Assembly: GCF_016545825.1 (NCBI RefSeq)
Contig: NC_052615.1
Span: forward strand, 25,288,520 to 25,352,519
Reading direction: 5' to 3'
Length of the DNA stretch: 64,000 nucleotides
Source of the DNA: Eucalyptus grandis
Lineage: Eukaryota; Streptophyta; Magnoliopsida; Myrtales; Myrtaceae
Shown in pieces: positions 33,805 to 45,819 of the stretch; positions within the stretch are counted from its first letter, which is position 1; each line of letters starts with the position of its first letter. Under the pieces are notes generated by a model. It searched no databases and had not been told where the DNA came from. It saw nothing but the letters and a program-made list of their open reading frames with translations. Position numbers and translations under genes: made by a program.

Positions 33805-33886
33805 AGACTGAAGATGCTGGACTGTGTTTCGGTCGTCTTAGTTATTATAGGAATGTAGAAAGAGAGAAAGAGAGAGAGAGAGAGTG
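33769..33886. promoter_or_regulatory. Two (GA)n tracts in the leader of the PGG gene
   Basis: (GA)n at 33773-33800 and 33860-33884, read as CT tracts on the coding strand immediately 5' of the start codon. CT-rich leaders and GAGA-type elements are common in plant promoters. The role here is inferred. Confidence 0.5.
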
Positions 33887-34150
33887 AGGATGCTCGACTG
33901 TGTATTGTTTTGGTCGTTTTAGTTAATATAAGAATGTGAAGAATCATAAAATAATTGAAGGATGTGTCTGAACTTTTTCTTGATGAATCCAACCGTTCCG
34001 CCCAAATTTCTTCTGGGACAAAATATCTTTTATCGAAAAATATTTCTTTAGCTTTTAATAAGAGGATACATATTTCATGACAATTCCAAAAGGAAATGTC
34101 ATAGATATACAATGAAATTGAAAGCTTTATTACAAACATAATTACATAGA
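33887..34150. other. Upstream flank of the PGG gene, nothing recognised
   Basis: AT-rich DNA 5' of the PGG gene. No TATA box can be assigned with confidence. Confidence 0.4.
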
Positions 34151-34154
34151 CACA

Positions 34155-34400
34155 AATTGGAATTTAATCGATTACAAAGCTTGGAGAATACAATAACTTC
34201 AATAAGGATAAAGGTAAACAAACAATGTCAGAATTTAATCATTGACAATGCTTGAGACTACGAAGATAATACATCAGAATTTAATTGATGACACAATACT
34301 CATAATAAAATACATGCCAGAATTTAAGTAACAATGCGAATCTAGAAATTACAACTAAACAATATGTCGGAATTTAATCGACAATGTGAGTATGGAAATT
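34155..34400. repeat. Degenerate tandem repeat, GAATTTAATCGA theme
   Basis: GGAATTTAATCGATTAC, CAGAATTTAATCATTGAC, CAGAATTTAATTGATGAC, CAGAATTTAAGTAAC and CGGAATTTAATCGAC recur every 50-70 bases, each followed by an (A)CAATG(C/T)G(A)G-like stretch. Non-coding. Confidence 0.6.
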
Positions 34401-34870
34401 TAAAGTACATTGTATGAAAATAAAAATAAATGAAAGATAGTAGTTTTGTTTGATTTGTGCCGGGGCTCTCGTGTCTGGTTGGTGGTATTTATAATGGTTT
34501 TTGCCATAACTTCTCTTGAGAGGTATCCCAGCGGTTGTACTCATGTTTCTTCATAACCAAAAGTTCTATGCCCATATTATCATAATCCCATAATCGCCTC
34601 ATTGGCAATGTTGAAACTAACGTTTTGCACTAATGTGAGATGAATCAAACCCAAAGCTTGCTAATCTAACAATTCCCACTTTTCTTGCTTCATAGAATCT
34701 AGTTTCTCTCCAAACAAAGCCTGATGCAATTTTTTTTTTTTTGATACAACACATCCTCGATTTGCATTTTCCAAAAACCAAAGTCGTTGCCATCGAATCG
34801 ATCAATCTTCACATTCCGCTCATCTATATTTGTTCCAATTGATTCGCCAAAACCAATATCTAATACCAAT
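34401..34870. other. Probable copia-type internal start, otherwise unassigned
   Basis: Contains a TTGGTATTAGAT primer-binding-site-like stretch on the minus strand at 34869-34858. The rest has no recognisable frame. Confidence 0.4.
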
Positions 34871-35196
34871 TTTTAGGAACGTAAATATATGAAGAGAAAA
34901 ATAGAGAAGAAAAACAAACGAGAATTTTTACGTGGAAAAAACTTCCCAAAATTAGAAAGGGAAAACCACGGTATGCACTAGGCAATCTTTCTACTATTAG
35001 TATTAGAGTTACAAGTTCAAGAGTTACAAGCTTCAACATTATAATTATAAAAGATATTGTCCTTATATAAAACAAGTCTAGGGCATACACAATTACGATA
35101 GAAAGTACATGCATGCCATTAGCAGTAGTAAAAGCCCTATTATTTGCTTTAACATGACAAGATGAGTGACTTCATGGGAAGTGTCTACCCCCAACA
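34871..35196 (-). mobile_element. Copia-type LTR relic (326 bp)
   Basis: On the minus strand it starts TGTTGGGGGTAGACACTTCC and ends ...TTTACGTTCCTAAAA, followed at once by ATTGGTATTAGA. The intact copia LTR at 30189 ends GTTCCAACA followed by ATTGGTATAAGAGC, so the two ends correspond if CAACA decayed to TAAAA. No second LTR found. Confidence 0.55.
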
Positions 35197-35524
35197 AACT
35201 TTTTCTGTGATTAAACATTATTTTCCTCTATCAGACTCCATAGCTCTATCTACTTTTGCTGTTGTTCAAAGTTTAATACATGTCCAAGAACCTTTTTTGT
35301 GAGTGTACCCACGATCCAAAATTTTATGAGACATTGACTACGCATCCATAATATATATTATAGATTATTTATTTTGACCATTTTTTTTAATGTTTGAGTC
35401 TTGAGTAGTGGTAGTATCTCTTTGATATAGAAATCAAGTACGTTCCTATTTTCAATTAGAGACAAACCTATGTCTCCCAAAGCAAATATTTTTTTTCATT
35501 CCTATTTTCTCATATTTGACCTTC
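35197..35524. other. Intergenic, nothing recognised
   Basis: AT-rich spacer between the copia relic and the segmental duplication. No gene seen. Confidence 0.45.
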
Positions 35525-36776
35525 ATAGAACATTAGCCTCAATTATGTCTGCGAATTGGCAATTAGTGTCCTACCAGAATCCCATCGACATTATGTGAAA
35601 GTAGATCTGAATTCTTTGTTAACAGCAAAACTGCATTGGCAATGGGTTATTTTTTTTTTTTTTTTTTAACTCAACCCTTTTTTATGTATGTTGGCCTAGG
35701 CTTTGCTCCCACATTGGTGCTATGAATAATTTTTTATTAGTTCATTAGAAAGCGGACTTATTTTTGTTGATAGACTCTTTCCACTCTCTGACTTTGTAAG
35801 AAATAGGAAACGGCTCATGGGACTCATGGACCATGTCACTTCTAGAGCAGGTAATTTCTCATACGACTATTGCTTGTTAATTTTAACGATTTGCATCTGA
35901 TGTCCGCGACAATCTGTTATGTTCCTTGCCTTCCAAACTGCCGTTGCTTGTGCGAAGGTGTTGACAGTTGCTGGTGAGATATATAGTCTTGTGGTACCTG
36001 AAGTGTATCTATAAGTCTACACAAATGCTTTTGAAAGCTTAAAAAATGAAAGTTATAGTAGCCATTATTTACCTAAAAACATGGGGTTTAGATTTTGCAA
36101 TGGTCAGCTCTTTATAATTATTCTGTGCCCTTCCATGTTATACTCCAGTAATTCTTGGGTAATATAACCAGCATACTAAATTAATATAGTACATCGACAA
36201 AACATTTAGCTCAATAAGTGGCGAATGGATAAATGACAATGCTGTGATCCATGTATTCTTACCGTTGTCTTTGTCCTGTTGCCGTTTACCTAGTTTCTCA
36301 TGTTCATGGTTAGAGTTATCTGTCTACCATCATTGCAACTTACCTGCCTATCTCAGCAAGCACCGTGATTGGTCGAGGTGTTGTTGAATTTCGTGATGGA
36401 GGACCTCTAGTGAGAAAAAGTGCTGCAATGAGTGAGTTACACATTTCCGTGTCATGCCTTCTTTCTTTGCGATATTGAGGTGAAAACATGTGACGAATCA
36501 CTTTATACCGTTCGGAGATTTTGTTCCCCTTTTTCCTTCCACAAGTCTTATAGTATTCTTCTTTATTATATTACCAACCAACTTTTGAGACACGCACATA
36601 AAATTCTCTTTCTTGTCTGTTCTTTCCCTAAACATGTGGTTGAAGTATAATACTTTGAGTCTGCAGAGAAAATGTGATTCTGCTTTGCAGCATCTGCAGA
36701 GAAAATGTGATTCCGCTTCGCTGCAAGACACTTTGCCAAGCCATGCTATTGTGGTGTAAATTTCTGCAACTTCTAG
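35525..36776. repeat. Upstream segment, copy B (left part)
   Basis: Collinear with 14527-16890. It lacks about 506 bp present in copy A between two TGAAG words, and lacks the Tourist-like MITE. It is interrupted at 36777 by the MULE-like MITE with its nested LINE and resumes at 42953. Confidence 0.8.
36768..36776. repeat. 9-bp target duplication of the MULE-like MITE, left copy (AACTTCTAG)
   Basis: AACTTCTAG occurs at 36768-36776 and 42944-42952. Nine bases is the usual Mutator-like duplication. Copy A shows the uninterrupted site near 16886 (GCAACTACTACTTTGATCC). Confidence 0.75.
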
Positions 36777-37126
36777 GAAAATAAAAGTAAAAGATATCAT
36801 AAATGCTATAACTTTCGTATGGTACTCTTTTTTTTTTTTTTAATCATTTAAATGTTATCACTTATGTATGGCACTCTTTTGAGTACCATAATTCTTTTCA
36901 CGATCACTTGAGTGTTATATAAATTTTTAATCAATTGCTTGATTATTATAATTTTTTTTAAAAAACGTTCACTATAAGCATTAAACTACATCAAATTTCT
37001 GGTATTTGAGTGAACATTTTTAAAAAATTTTGACACTTAAGTGATCAACTAAACATAATATTTTTTTAGAAATAATGGCAATTAAGTGATAAGAAAAAAA
37101 AAGTTATAGCACTTAAGTAAACGCCC

Positions 37127-37144
37127 TATAAAAGTTATTCTTTT
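37127..37144. repeat. LINE target-site duplication, left copy
   Basis: TATAAAAGTTATTCTTTT at 37127-37144 is repeated exactly at 42920-42937. The last four T overlap the poly-T/poly-A tail, so the true length is 14-18 bp, typical of target-primed reverse transcription. Confidence 0.9.
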
Positions 37145-37415
37145 TTTTTTTTTTTAGTAAAGGTAAGAATATATTGATAAGCTAAGGACAAATGTACACA
37201 AACGGCACCAAAACTTACACTCTCATTGCGAACAAAAGAGTGGAAGGGAGTCGTGCAAAAGCCTCAAGAAGCAAGGACAGAAAGAGCGCAAACAACAGAC
37301 ACAACACGACCACCAGATTCAGCCACCAGACCTCCATGGACGCCTGGGAATCCGTGAGCCAAAACATCCGCACCGGAGACGACCGAGCAAGATCAAATGA
37401 TAAAAACCCAAAGGG

Positions 37416-40400
37416 TTACGTGAAGATAATAGGGTCGAGATTCCAACCCCTCTGAAGACGCCGATTCCTTGGATTGTCAAGGACATCCTTGTAGGTAATT
37501 GCTTTATCTTTAACCATCTTTATCAAATGGTTCTTCAAAGCGGGAATATCAAGAGATTCCCCTCGGAAAATCATAGCATTTCTTTTCTTCCAAATTAGAT
37601 AGCAAAGAGCTCCAAAGGAATAGCGAGAAAGACCGTGAGAGAAGTCCTTACCAGCAAGGAATTTCATAGCCCAAGCAAGGTTTTCTGCCCAAGTGCCGTT
37701 CCTCCACGGCAAATTGCACCTAGTTGCCCAAAAGTAGATAATGGTATTTGAAATATTGCAATCAAAGTACAAATGGTTGTTCAAGTCCGGCTGAGTATTA
37801 CAAAAAGTGCAAGCCGAGTAATCAATCATTCCATATGAGAGGAGAAGTGACTGCGTTGGCAAGCGGTTTTTAGTAATAAGCCACAAAAGGAATTGAAACC
37901 AAGGGGCTACATCCTTATCCCACACAAAAGGAGTCCAAGGTGCTTTGGCTTTAGAAGCTCTGATGACGTTCCAAGCAGAAGCTACGGAGAAGGCCCCCGA
38001 AGAATCATGACGCCACACAAAACGATCGCTATCAACCGAAAGAGGAGGAAGCGAGAAGCCACAATTCTCTAACCGGACTTTACAGGATCTACCAGCATAA
38101 GAATATAAAGAAGCCACAGTCGCCTTTGCAGGAACGTCGAGGTCCAACAAAAAAGATTGAGGAACTTGTAGATGAAGAGGGCCACAAGGCAACTAGCTAT
38201 CGAACCACAATGAAGTAGACCGGCCGTCACCGACCTCCCAACCGAAGGATTGTCTACAACAGCCCCGAAGATGAAGGATCTTCTTCCAACTCCAGGCACA
38301 AACTGAAGGCTGAGGGGCAACCCAGAAGTTATGTTTCTTTAAAAAGTTGGAGTGTATCCAACGGCATCACAGAGATTCCTTATTCGTAAGAGGATCCAAA
38401 TAAATTTCAGCATTGAGGCTTTGTTACAGTCCTTGATAGACTGAATACCTAGGCCCCCTTCCTCCTTAGGCAAACAAACATCCGCCCATGAGACTTTTGC
38501 ACCTCCCTTATCCAAGGAGGTGCCTTTCCAAAGAAATCTACGAAGAATGCTTTCAATCCCCAAAATAACCGAAGAGGGCAAAGTGAAGACACTAGCCCAA
38601 AAAGACTGAATAGCGTGAAGCACTGACCTTATGAGCTGAAGTCTTCCAGCAAAAGAGAGGAACCTGTGGGACCAAGAGCGGGCTCGCGCGGTAATGCGGT
38701 CAATTAACTGAGTACAGTCAACCTTAGTCAACCTCTTTGAGATGATCGGCACTCCAAGATATCGAATTGGAAGTTTACCTTCCTGAAAGCCAAATTGCTA
38801 GGAGGATTCTGTTGCACAAAGCAGGATCGCCTCCTGAAAGAAAGATGTCGCTCTTATTTTTGTTGGGGAGAAGACCACTCCATGAAGAGAAAATGTCGAG
38901 GCTTCTTTTAAGGATCATAGCTAATTTCCAATCTGCTTGGCAAAAAAGGAACACATCGTCTGCAAAAAACAGATGAGTGAGCTTGGGAGACTTACATCTC
39001 CAATAACATTTGAACTCTTTAGCCGAAGACCTTTGATTCAAAATTCCCGAGAAGATTTTCATGATCAATGTAAATAGATAAGGTGACATTGGGTCGCCCT
39101 GCCTAAGGCCTCTGCCTCCTGGGAAGAAGCCATGAAGCTCCCCATTAATAGAGATAGAGAATCAAGGTGTGCGTACACAAGCCATAATCCGGCGAATAAT
39201 CCACAGAGGAAACCGGAAGGCAGTAAAGGTAAGCTCTAGGAAATCCCAGTCCACAGTGTCATAGGCCTTGCAAAAATCCACTTTGACTGCACATCTTGGG
39301 AGGTATGGGTCTAAGTGGAAGCTTGCAAACAGCTCTTGAGCCAATAATATATTATCCCTTATCCTTCTACCCTTCACAAACGCATTCTGGGACGGACTAA
39401 CAATATCCTGAAATACAAGCGCAATTCTATTGGCCAAGATCTAGGTGATAAGTTTATAGATAGTGTTGCAGCAAGCAATCGGTATGAAGTCGTTTACTTC
39501 ACAAGCATTCGGCACCTTGGGAATTAAATTTAGGATAGTCGCATTAACTTCTTTAAGAAGACAACCTACTGAGAAGAAATCTTTCACAGCCTCTGTAACT
39601 AAAGAGCCCACAATATCCCAGTTACTTTTAAAGAATTCTGCTGTAAAATCATTTGGACCGGGGGCTTTTCCCTTCGCAAGCGAGAACAAGGTCTTCTTAA
39701 CTTCTAAATCAGAGACAGGCGAAGCTAGGGAACATACCTGGCTATTGGATAGCGGCTTTCGAATGAGAGAAGTAAGCTCTTGAAGATCAGGCTTAGCTAA
39801 GCCAACTCGAGGAGCAAATAGATCCGAAAAGAAAGATAGAAAAACTTGGGGCACCAAATCAGGATCCGAGATCACCGTACCTGCAGTGTCTTTGACAGAG
39901 AGGATACGGTTATTGAGATGTCTACTTTAACACAGTTGTGGAAGAATCTCGTGTTGCGATCTCCTTCCTTCAGCCATCTAATTCTTGATTTTTGCTTATA
40001 GAACGATTCCTTTTGACCACGAAGGTCTATAAAAGCACAGCGCTGCCCTCTTTCAAGTTCAGCTAGTGGAATATTTTCAGGATCCAACTAAAGGAGATGC
40101 TGAGTAGAACGCAAGGCTTCCCTCGCTTCAAGAGTTCTTAGAGAAATATCCGAGAAAGCCTCCAGATTAAGATCCTTGAGGCGAGATTTCAACAATTTCA
40201 GCTTCGAGACTAATTTAAACATGGGAACTCCCCAAACTTGACTATCCCACACCTGCAAAACCGTAGAATGAAAATCCGGGTGATCAACCCAGAAATCAAA
40301 GTACTTAAATGGCTTCCTCCTTGGACGCAGATCCACAACCCTGACAACCATAGGAGTATGGTCAGAAATTCCAGGATTGAGAAAAGACGCCTCCGAGTAT

Positions 40401-41038
40401 GAAAAGTCCATTCTCCATTTAGAGTTGACAAGAACTCTGTCAATTTTTCGCATCTTCCTATTTGCACCTGCCGAAGTTGACCAGGTAAATCGAAGGCCAG
40501 AGTACCTGAGATCCTCAAGTTCTGTTTGGTCCAGACAAAGCTTGAATTCATCAAAACAGGGGATCCAGGCATTAGAGGTACCAACGCGATCAGAAGGGTC
40601 CTTGATTGCATTGAAATCTCCCGCTACTATCCAGGCATAGTCTTGAAAAAGATCGTCACAATGGATAAGATTAGACCAAAGAGGCCTCCTCCGCACAAAG
40701 GAATGCTCTCCATAAATAGCAGAAACACAGCAGGTAAAATTAGAAGATAACCCCTTCACGCACCCATGGATGGCTTGGTCATTTGAAGAGATCAACTCAA
40801 AATTGACGGTAGCTGGATCCCATCCAATCCAGACTCTACCGCGAGGAGCAAAATAATAGTTCGCAATCCAATTCCAACCTCTCAAAATATTGGAAGAAAT
40901 GGAACCAAACAAAGGCACTGGGACTTTAGTTTCAAAACGCCCCATAAGGCAAAGCTTATTAGCAACAGCAAACTTCCTAATCTCCGCCCTTCTGACAGGG
41001 TTCATAATACCTCTAACATTCCAAAAGCCAAAAAACAT
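37416..41038 (-). pseudogene. LINE ORF2 (endonuclease, reverse transcriptase, zf-RVT), interrupted
   Basis: Starts at ATG 41038 (MFFGFWNVRGIMNPVRRAEI). Endonuclease motifs: WNVRG, ETKV, AGDFNAI (about 40650), SDHTPM. Reverse transcriptase: KVDFCKAYDTVDWDFL (about 39295), GRGLRQGDPMSPYLF (about 39105), LTHLFFADDVFLF (about 38970; the FADD catalytic pair is kept). The zf-RVT region ACTFCNTQPDLNNHLYFDC lies at about 37790. Lesions: in-frame stops at about 40088, 39440 and 39162, and frame changes near 39890, 38765 and 38300. It cannot encode a full polymerase. Confidence 0.9.
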
Positions 41039-41059
41039 AGAAGCAAAAGGATAGAATTA

Positions 41060-42682
41060 TTTCCGCTTGGCGTTCCTACGCCTACCTCTATTTGGTTTCG
41101 AGTCCTCCGCAGGCGAAGGTCCCGGCGAGTCAGGCAGCAAAAGGAGAAGCTGATCTTGGCTTGAACCAACCCCAAGAGGTTTCGAAGGACCACTCAAAGG
41201 AGCGGGTCTAGGCGTGTGGCCACCGTCTTCATTAGATGAATTGCTGGTATCATCTTCCTAGTCTCCAGACGGCATTATGGAATCCGGTGCCAAGTCAGAA
41301 GCCTGAGTGTTTTTTTCAAGTGGTTTAGCAGGGACTTTAGGAGGTTTTTGGCCAGGCACAGCTTCCTTCAGGTTGCGAGACAACCCCTCCTTCGAGTATG
41401 GTATCAGAGAAGCATTCAGATTCTACGGCTTATGCTCCTTCTCTTTGTCTTTGACCTGATTCCCATGCTGAGTAAGGTCACTTTGGTGCGATGGAAGAGG
41501 TTCCTCCAGATCCACAACCAGCTGAATGAGAGGAAAGGAACCACCAGAGGAGCTCCTGTTCTGTCCTGCATCAATTAGAGATTCCGGAAGAGGGACCAAA
41601 GGCATACCCGAAGACATTCCCCTTTAATCCTCATACGCCACCGAAGGTGGTTTGGTTTGCTGAGAGATGCTCCCACTTGCGGCCTTGCTAAGAGGTTCAG
41701 ACTCCTCTGAAGGACGACCAGCATCAGCGCGTTTTGTTCCAGGTCTACCAGGCCTACTAGCCGTTTCACAATTGTGGCCAAAAATGCCACATCCAGCACA
41801 GGCAGTGGGTCGCCACTCAAACTCCACTCCTATTTCACACTTCGTACCATTATGGGTTGTCTCAATCATTTTACAATCAGGTTGATCAGCAGTAATTTCG
41901 ATGCAGACCCTAGCAAAGGTAAGGTTGCTCACCTGCTCTGTTCTCTTATCCATATAAAGGGGTTTGCCAAGCGCACTTGCAACCCTCCCGATGAAGTGGG
42001 CGGACCAGCACGAAAAGGGAATATTCGATAGTCTAACCTAAACAAGAACCGTACGGTGGGTCTCCCTTCTCAGCTCAAGACCAGGGGACCATTGTTGCAG
42101 GACAAGTGGTATTCTAGCAACCGTCATCCGACCACTTTCAAGCACACTTCGGCGGAATTCCCTATCAGGAATGTGAAACATAAAAAGACCTTTGCCATTT
42201 GACATGAATTCAACAAGGTTCGGCCCCCACACTTTCTTCATAGCCTCCTCAACTACCTTAAAAGGCATTCGGCGACCAATGAAGTAGCCCATTAAACATT
42301 CAAACATCTTGGGATCTGCAGCTTCCAGATCTTGATCAATGATCTCAATCACAGGTCTATTGTTAACCATATTCGGTGGGGTATACACCAGATCGTAGCC
42401 CTTGGCCACGGTTCTTGCCACTGCAACCCACGATTTCCCTGATGGATTCTTAGACGCATCCCTGCCCTGAGGCTTAGCTGAGCGGGACCTTCCTTGCTGG
42501 ACAGGTCGCGCCCCACCATTTGGGCGAGGAACTCGCGCTTCGTTCGGACTAGACATGGTGTCCGAACTCGAATTTCCTCCCATAATAGTTAACAACGAAG
42601 GTTCCCTAGTCAGAATGGGAGGCCCACCATGGGAACTTGTCCCTTTCTCCTCATTTCGAGCCCTCATCGACTCCGATTCCAT
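41060..42682 (-). pseudogene. LINE ORF1 (DUF4283-like, zinc knuckle), in-frame stops
   Basis: From ATG 42682 (MESESMRARNEEKGTSSHGG) in a single frame to about 41060. The central part (MGYFIGRRMPFKVVEEAMKK, WSPGLELRRE) is the DUF4283-type RNA-binding region of plant LINE ORF1. A zinc-knuckle-like CAGCGIFGHNC lies at about 41785, followed by a Ser/Pro/Gly-rich C-terminus with basic GRRRNAKRK at the end. Stops interrupt it at about 42040, 41626 and 41425 without frame changes. ORF1 proteins bind the LINE RNA. Confidence 0.85.
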
Positions 42683-42952
42683 CTTAACTAATGAATCACA
42701 GCAGCAAGCAGGCGGGTGGAACCCTAGCCATAGATAGCCATGCGAAACGAGGAGAGGAGACGTACCAGGAGACGATGCCGGGGGGTTGAAAGAGAGGCAA
42801 GAGGCGCCCCTTTCCCCTAAAATATTGGCCTAAACAAACGGGCAACACCCCTGGAATCAGCAGCTCGAATTGCAGAAGGAACAGTATCCAGTCGCCCAAG
42901 AAGAGAGAAGCGTGAACAGTTATAAAAGTTATTCTTTTATCCCTAACTTCTA

Positions 42953-45320
42953 GTATAATCCCAAAGGTGACGATTGCAGTCGCGGTCCTTTTAACAGCAA
43001 GTCTCTTCCTAGAACATTGTGCCTGTGCTAGTACTGCTGTGGGCCTAGACTATGAACCTTGAATACGTTGGCATAACCCATTTGAAGCTTCTTCAATGTG
43101 GCTTCATTTTTTAAGCAAGATATCAAGGAAAGAGTATCTAGAGAGAAGAGGAACAGTATCTTGGCGAATGATTAAGTAGTAATTATTGACAGGAATGATT
43201 TCCATGCTACAAAAGATTAAATTCCTCATAGAGGAATGTCGGGTTTTAAGGATGATGTAACAAATCGTCGATCACAACCCTTTTGATGTTTGCTTTACAT
43301 TTGTGTAAACAAACATTTGTGTAAACAATCTCCAAAGGATCTGTGGCACCTTGCTACGCTAATTTCCAATGTCCAACCAATTTGCGAGATATTTTGGAGA
43401 GTTTTGGATGGGACTTAGTAATTATGTCATTTGTCCTTCTTTAATAGTTAGAAATCTAAATGGTTCATACTAAATATTTCTCTACACTTGAACATCAAAT
43501 AACATAATGTCACAAATTAAATCAACTGTAGAGCTTGCTAAGTTCTTTCTTGTTATAACCGTACCTAATATAATTGATAGATCTATTGACCTACCTTCTT
43601 GATGTTTTGGTACTTTTTGTTGTTATCGGCAAAGGAATAAAGTGTTCTACTACTTAACCGGCAAAGAGAGTTACTTTATTTTATACTCTTTCACTTGAAT
43701 TGAAATTCACAATTCGTTTGATGAAAGAAGCACAAATAGTAAAAGAGAAAGGGGTTGTCATAGGACAGTATCATATAATGTCACATTTAGAAATTCTTAT
43801 GAAAAGTGAAAAAATTAGTGGGCCCACAGAAAAGAAACCCAGTCTCTCATGTCTTGAATAATGACACTTCAGTGCCAAGTAAAGACATAAAGAAGGAAAA
43901 GAAAACAATAATGAAAGAAAAGAATAAAGTTATGTGTGCTTTCCATTTGTGTATTTTTTTTTTTAATAAATGGACAATAGGGAGGTTTGTTTCCATGCTT
44001 CTTTTACTTGCCATAGACATCAACTACCTATCTGGAAAATTTCAAACTATCGTGTCATTCAAATATTTAAGCAACAAATCATTCTCCTAAATTCTTTGAT
44101 TCCTACTACTCAATTCATTAGGAATCTAAAATACTTCTCCAAAGTACTTTAGTTAGCTGTTTTAACTTACCGTACTTGTTTCTATCTGGAATTCGTGATC
44201 TTCCGATTCGTTAATTTGGTTACTGCAGTAAAATCATTTTGAATCAGTTGTTGGTTAAACGCCACAAAAATGACAGAGATTTTTTTTTTTTTTTGGAGGG
44301 GGTGTGGGGTTGGAGAGAGAAGCCCTATTGTATTGTTCATGTTGCCATGTTAGACGAAAAAAGTTCTGCATTGGACTTCTTTTTTATAAGAAACACCACG
44401 TTTTAATAAAAATTTCATATAAAAAACATAGAATATGTTGGGATTTACTACTAGAAGCACTTGAGTAATCATTTTTCCATCTTGAGTAATTACTTGAAAA
44501 ATTTCGGCACAAAAAAGATATGATATTTAGTTTTATTTTCCTACCAATGCTCTTTGAAATAGATATTGATAAGGATTGGTAAAGTATTTAAGCTAGATCA
44601 TGGTAAAATGTCCTAATGGTTTAGAAAGCATGCGTTTTTAATGGTTCCATTCTTTTGAGAATTATTTTCTGCACTCAAACCAATTCCAAAAATAAGAATT
44701 CGCTTGAGAAGTTGCACGCCCATAGATAAATGAGAAATTAGGGGATTGGAATATTTTTAACATTGATACTGACTTGGACTTAACTGTTCTTTTTTTTTTT
44801 TTTTGGGTCTATGTCATTAAAAAATCGAAACCTGTATTCACATAATAAATTTATCCAAACTAGTTTTCGTATCACATAAAAACCTTCAACACATTTTACC
44901 CAAACTAATTTTTGTCTTATGAAAAATCCCAAAATTGATAATCTGACCAAAGATTACCCTGACCGTTTGATCCTAAACTATTAATGGATGATATATTTGA
45001 CTTAGGATTCCGCCTTGGGGCAAATATGTTATGAGGAACTAGATCAAGATTGTTTGCAAGATGAAAATAGAGTTTAGGATAAATATATTATGAGGTATTG
45101 ATTTGAGATTTTGATGGTAATAAACCTATTTTTGTTGCATCTTGTATGGCCAACAAGATAGAACATAGAAGTATTTGAAACATGTTCTACGCCTTATATA
45201 TGAAATTTAACCATGTTGAATTTAAGGCAGAGGATTACGAAATCGAGATTGCCGAGCTTCCTCCTCTACAATCTTATGGTGCAGGAGTTGTAAACCCATG
45301 ACATGGTCCGCAATTACATT
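42953..45320. repeat. Upstream segment, copy B (right part)
   Basis: Resumes copy A homology from about 16920 (CAGTAGTGGGCCTTTTAACAG versus CAGTCGCGGTCCTTTTAACA) to about 18490 (CTTCCTCC(C/T)CTACAATCTTATGG). The DNA is non-coding. The part 43140-44160 is also present at 62294-63085. Confidence 0.78.
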
Positions 45321-45819
45321 GTGCAGTGATTTATGATTGTCATTTGATCATGGAGCACCCAAGTTTTTAAAGTCGGTGATCTAATGAAAATTGCATTTAC
45401 ACGAGAAAAATGGATGTAACATAACGGATGAAAAAGCATATAATGATATGGTGTTGTCATTGTGGTGTAATATTGCCGTACCATGCTTTTGCGACTTACT
45501 CAATGCTACCATTTGCATCCTTTTTAACCTTTGATCCATTTCCTACAAACCAAGCTTTACATCGAGGATAGGATTAGATTGAAGAACTTGGGTGAAGCTA
45601 GGAAAGTCAAATTCATCGTCTCTGTGTTGACATCTCATTTGAGTCAATAGTTTAAGTATTTATTCTTGTAAAAGTACCCAAAAAAATAAAAAATAAAAAA
45701 TAAAAAATAAAAAAAACAAGGGAATAGCAAAAAGAACTAAAACGATAAATAGGCAACCAAATAATAGTCAAATCAACAAATAAAAAAGGGATCTAATATG
45801 GTCTTGGTCTATTTTCTAT
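45321..45819. other. Intergenic, includes an AAAAAT-type microsatellite
   Basis: No gene seen. A (AAAAAAT)n run lies at 45680-45717. Confidence 0.5.

Larger units (their letters stand above)
37145..42919 (-). mobile_element. L1-clade LINE, about 5.8 kb, nearly full length, inactivated
   Basis: On the minus strand: 5' region from 42919, ORF1 with DUF4283-like and zinc-knuckle sequence, ORF2 with endonuclease, reverse transcriptase and zf-RVT, a 3' region of about 270 bp, and a poly-A tail (poly-T at 37141-37157). A perfect long target duplication flanks it. ORF1 and ORF2 start in one frame, separated by a TAA. Several stops and at least three frameshifts inactivate it. The perfect duplication nevertheless says the insertion is not very old, so it may have inserted already defective or in a fast-decaying region. 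Confidence 0.92.
36777..42943. mobile_element. MULE-like MITE (about 390 bp of its own) split by a LINE
   Basis: The left end reads GAAAATAAAAGTAAAAG and the right end, reversed, AGGGATAAAAGAATAAC, an imperfect inverted repeat flanked by the 9-bp duplication. Subterminal words GCTATAACTTT (left) and GTGCTATAACTTTTTT (right, reversed) mirror each other. Only 36777-37144 and 42938-42943 belong to it; the rest is the LINE. No transposase. The 9-bp duplication favours Mutator-like, but the terminal repeats are weak. Confidence 0.6.

Noticed and set aside
37192..37455. 87-codon plus-strand frame
   Set aside because: Antisense to the 3' end of LINE ORF2.
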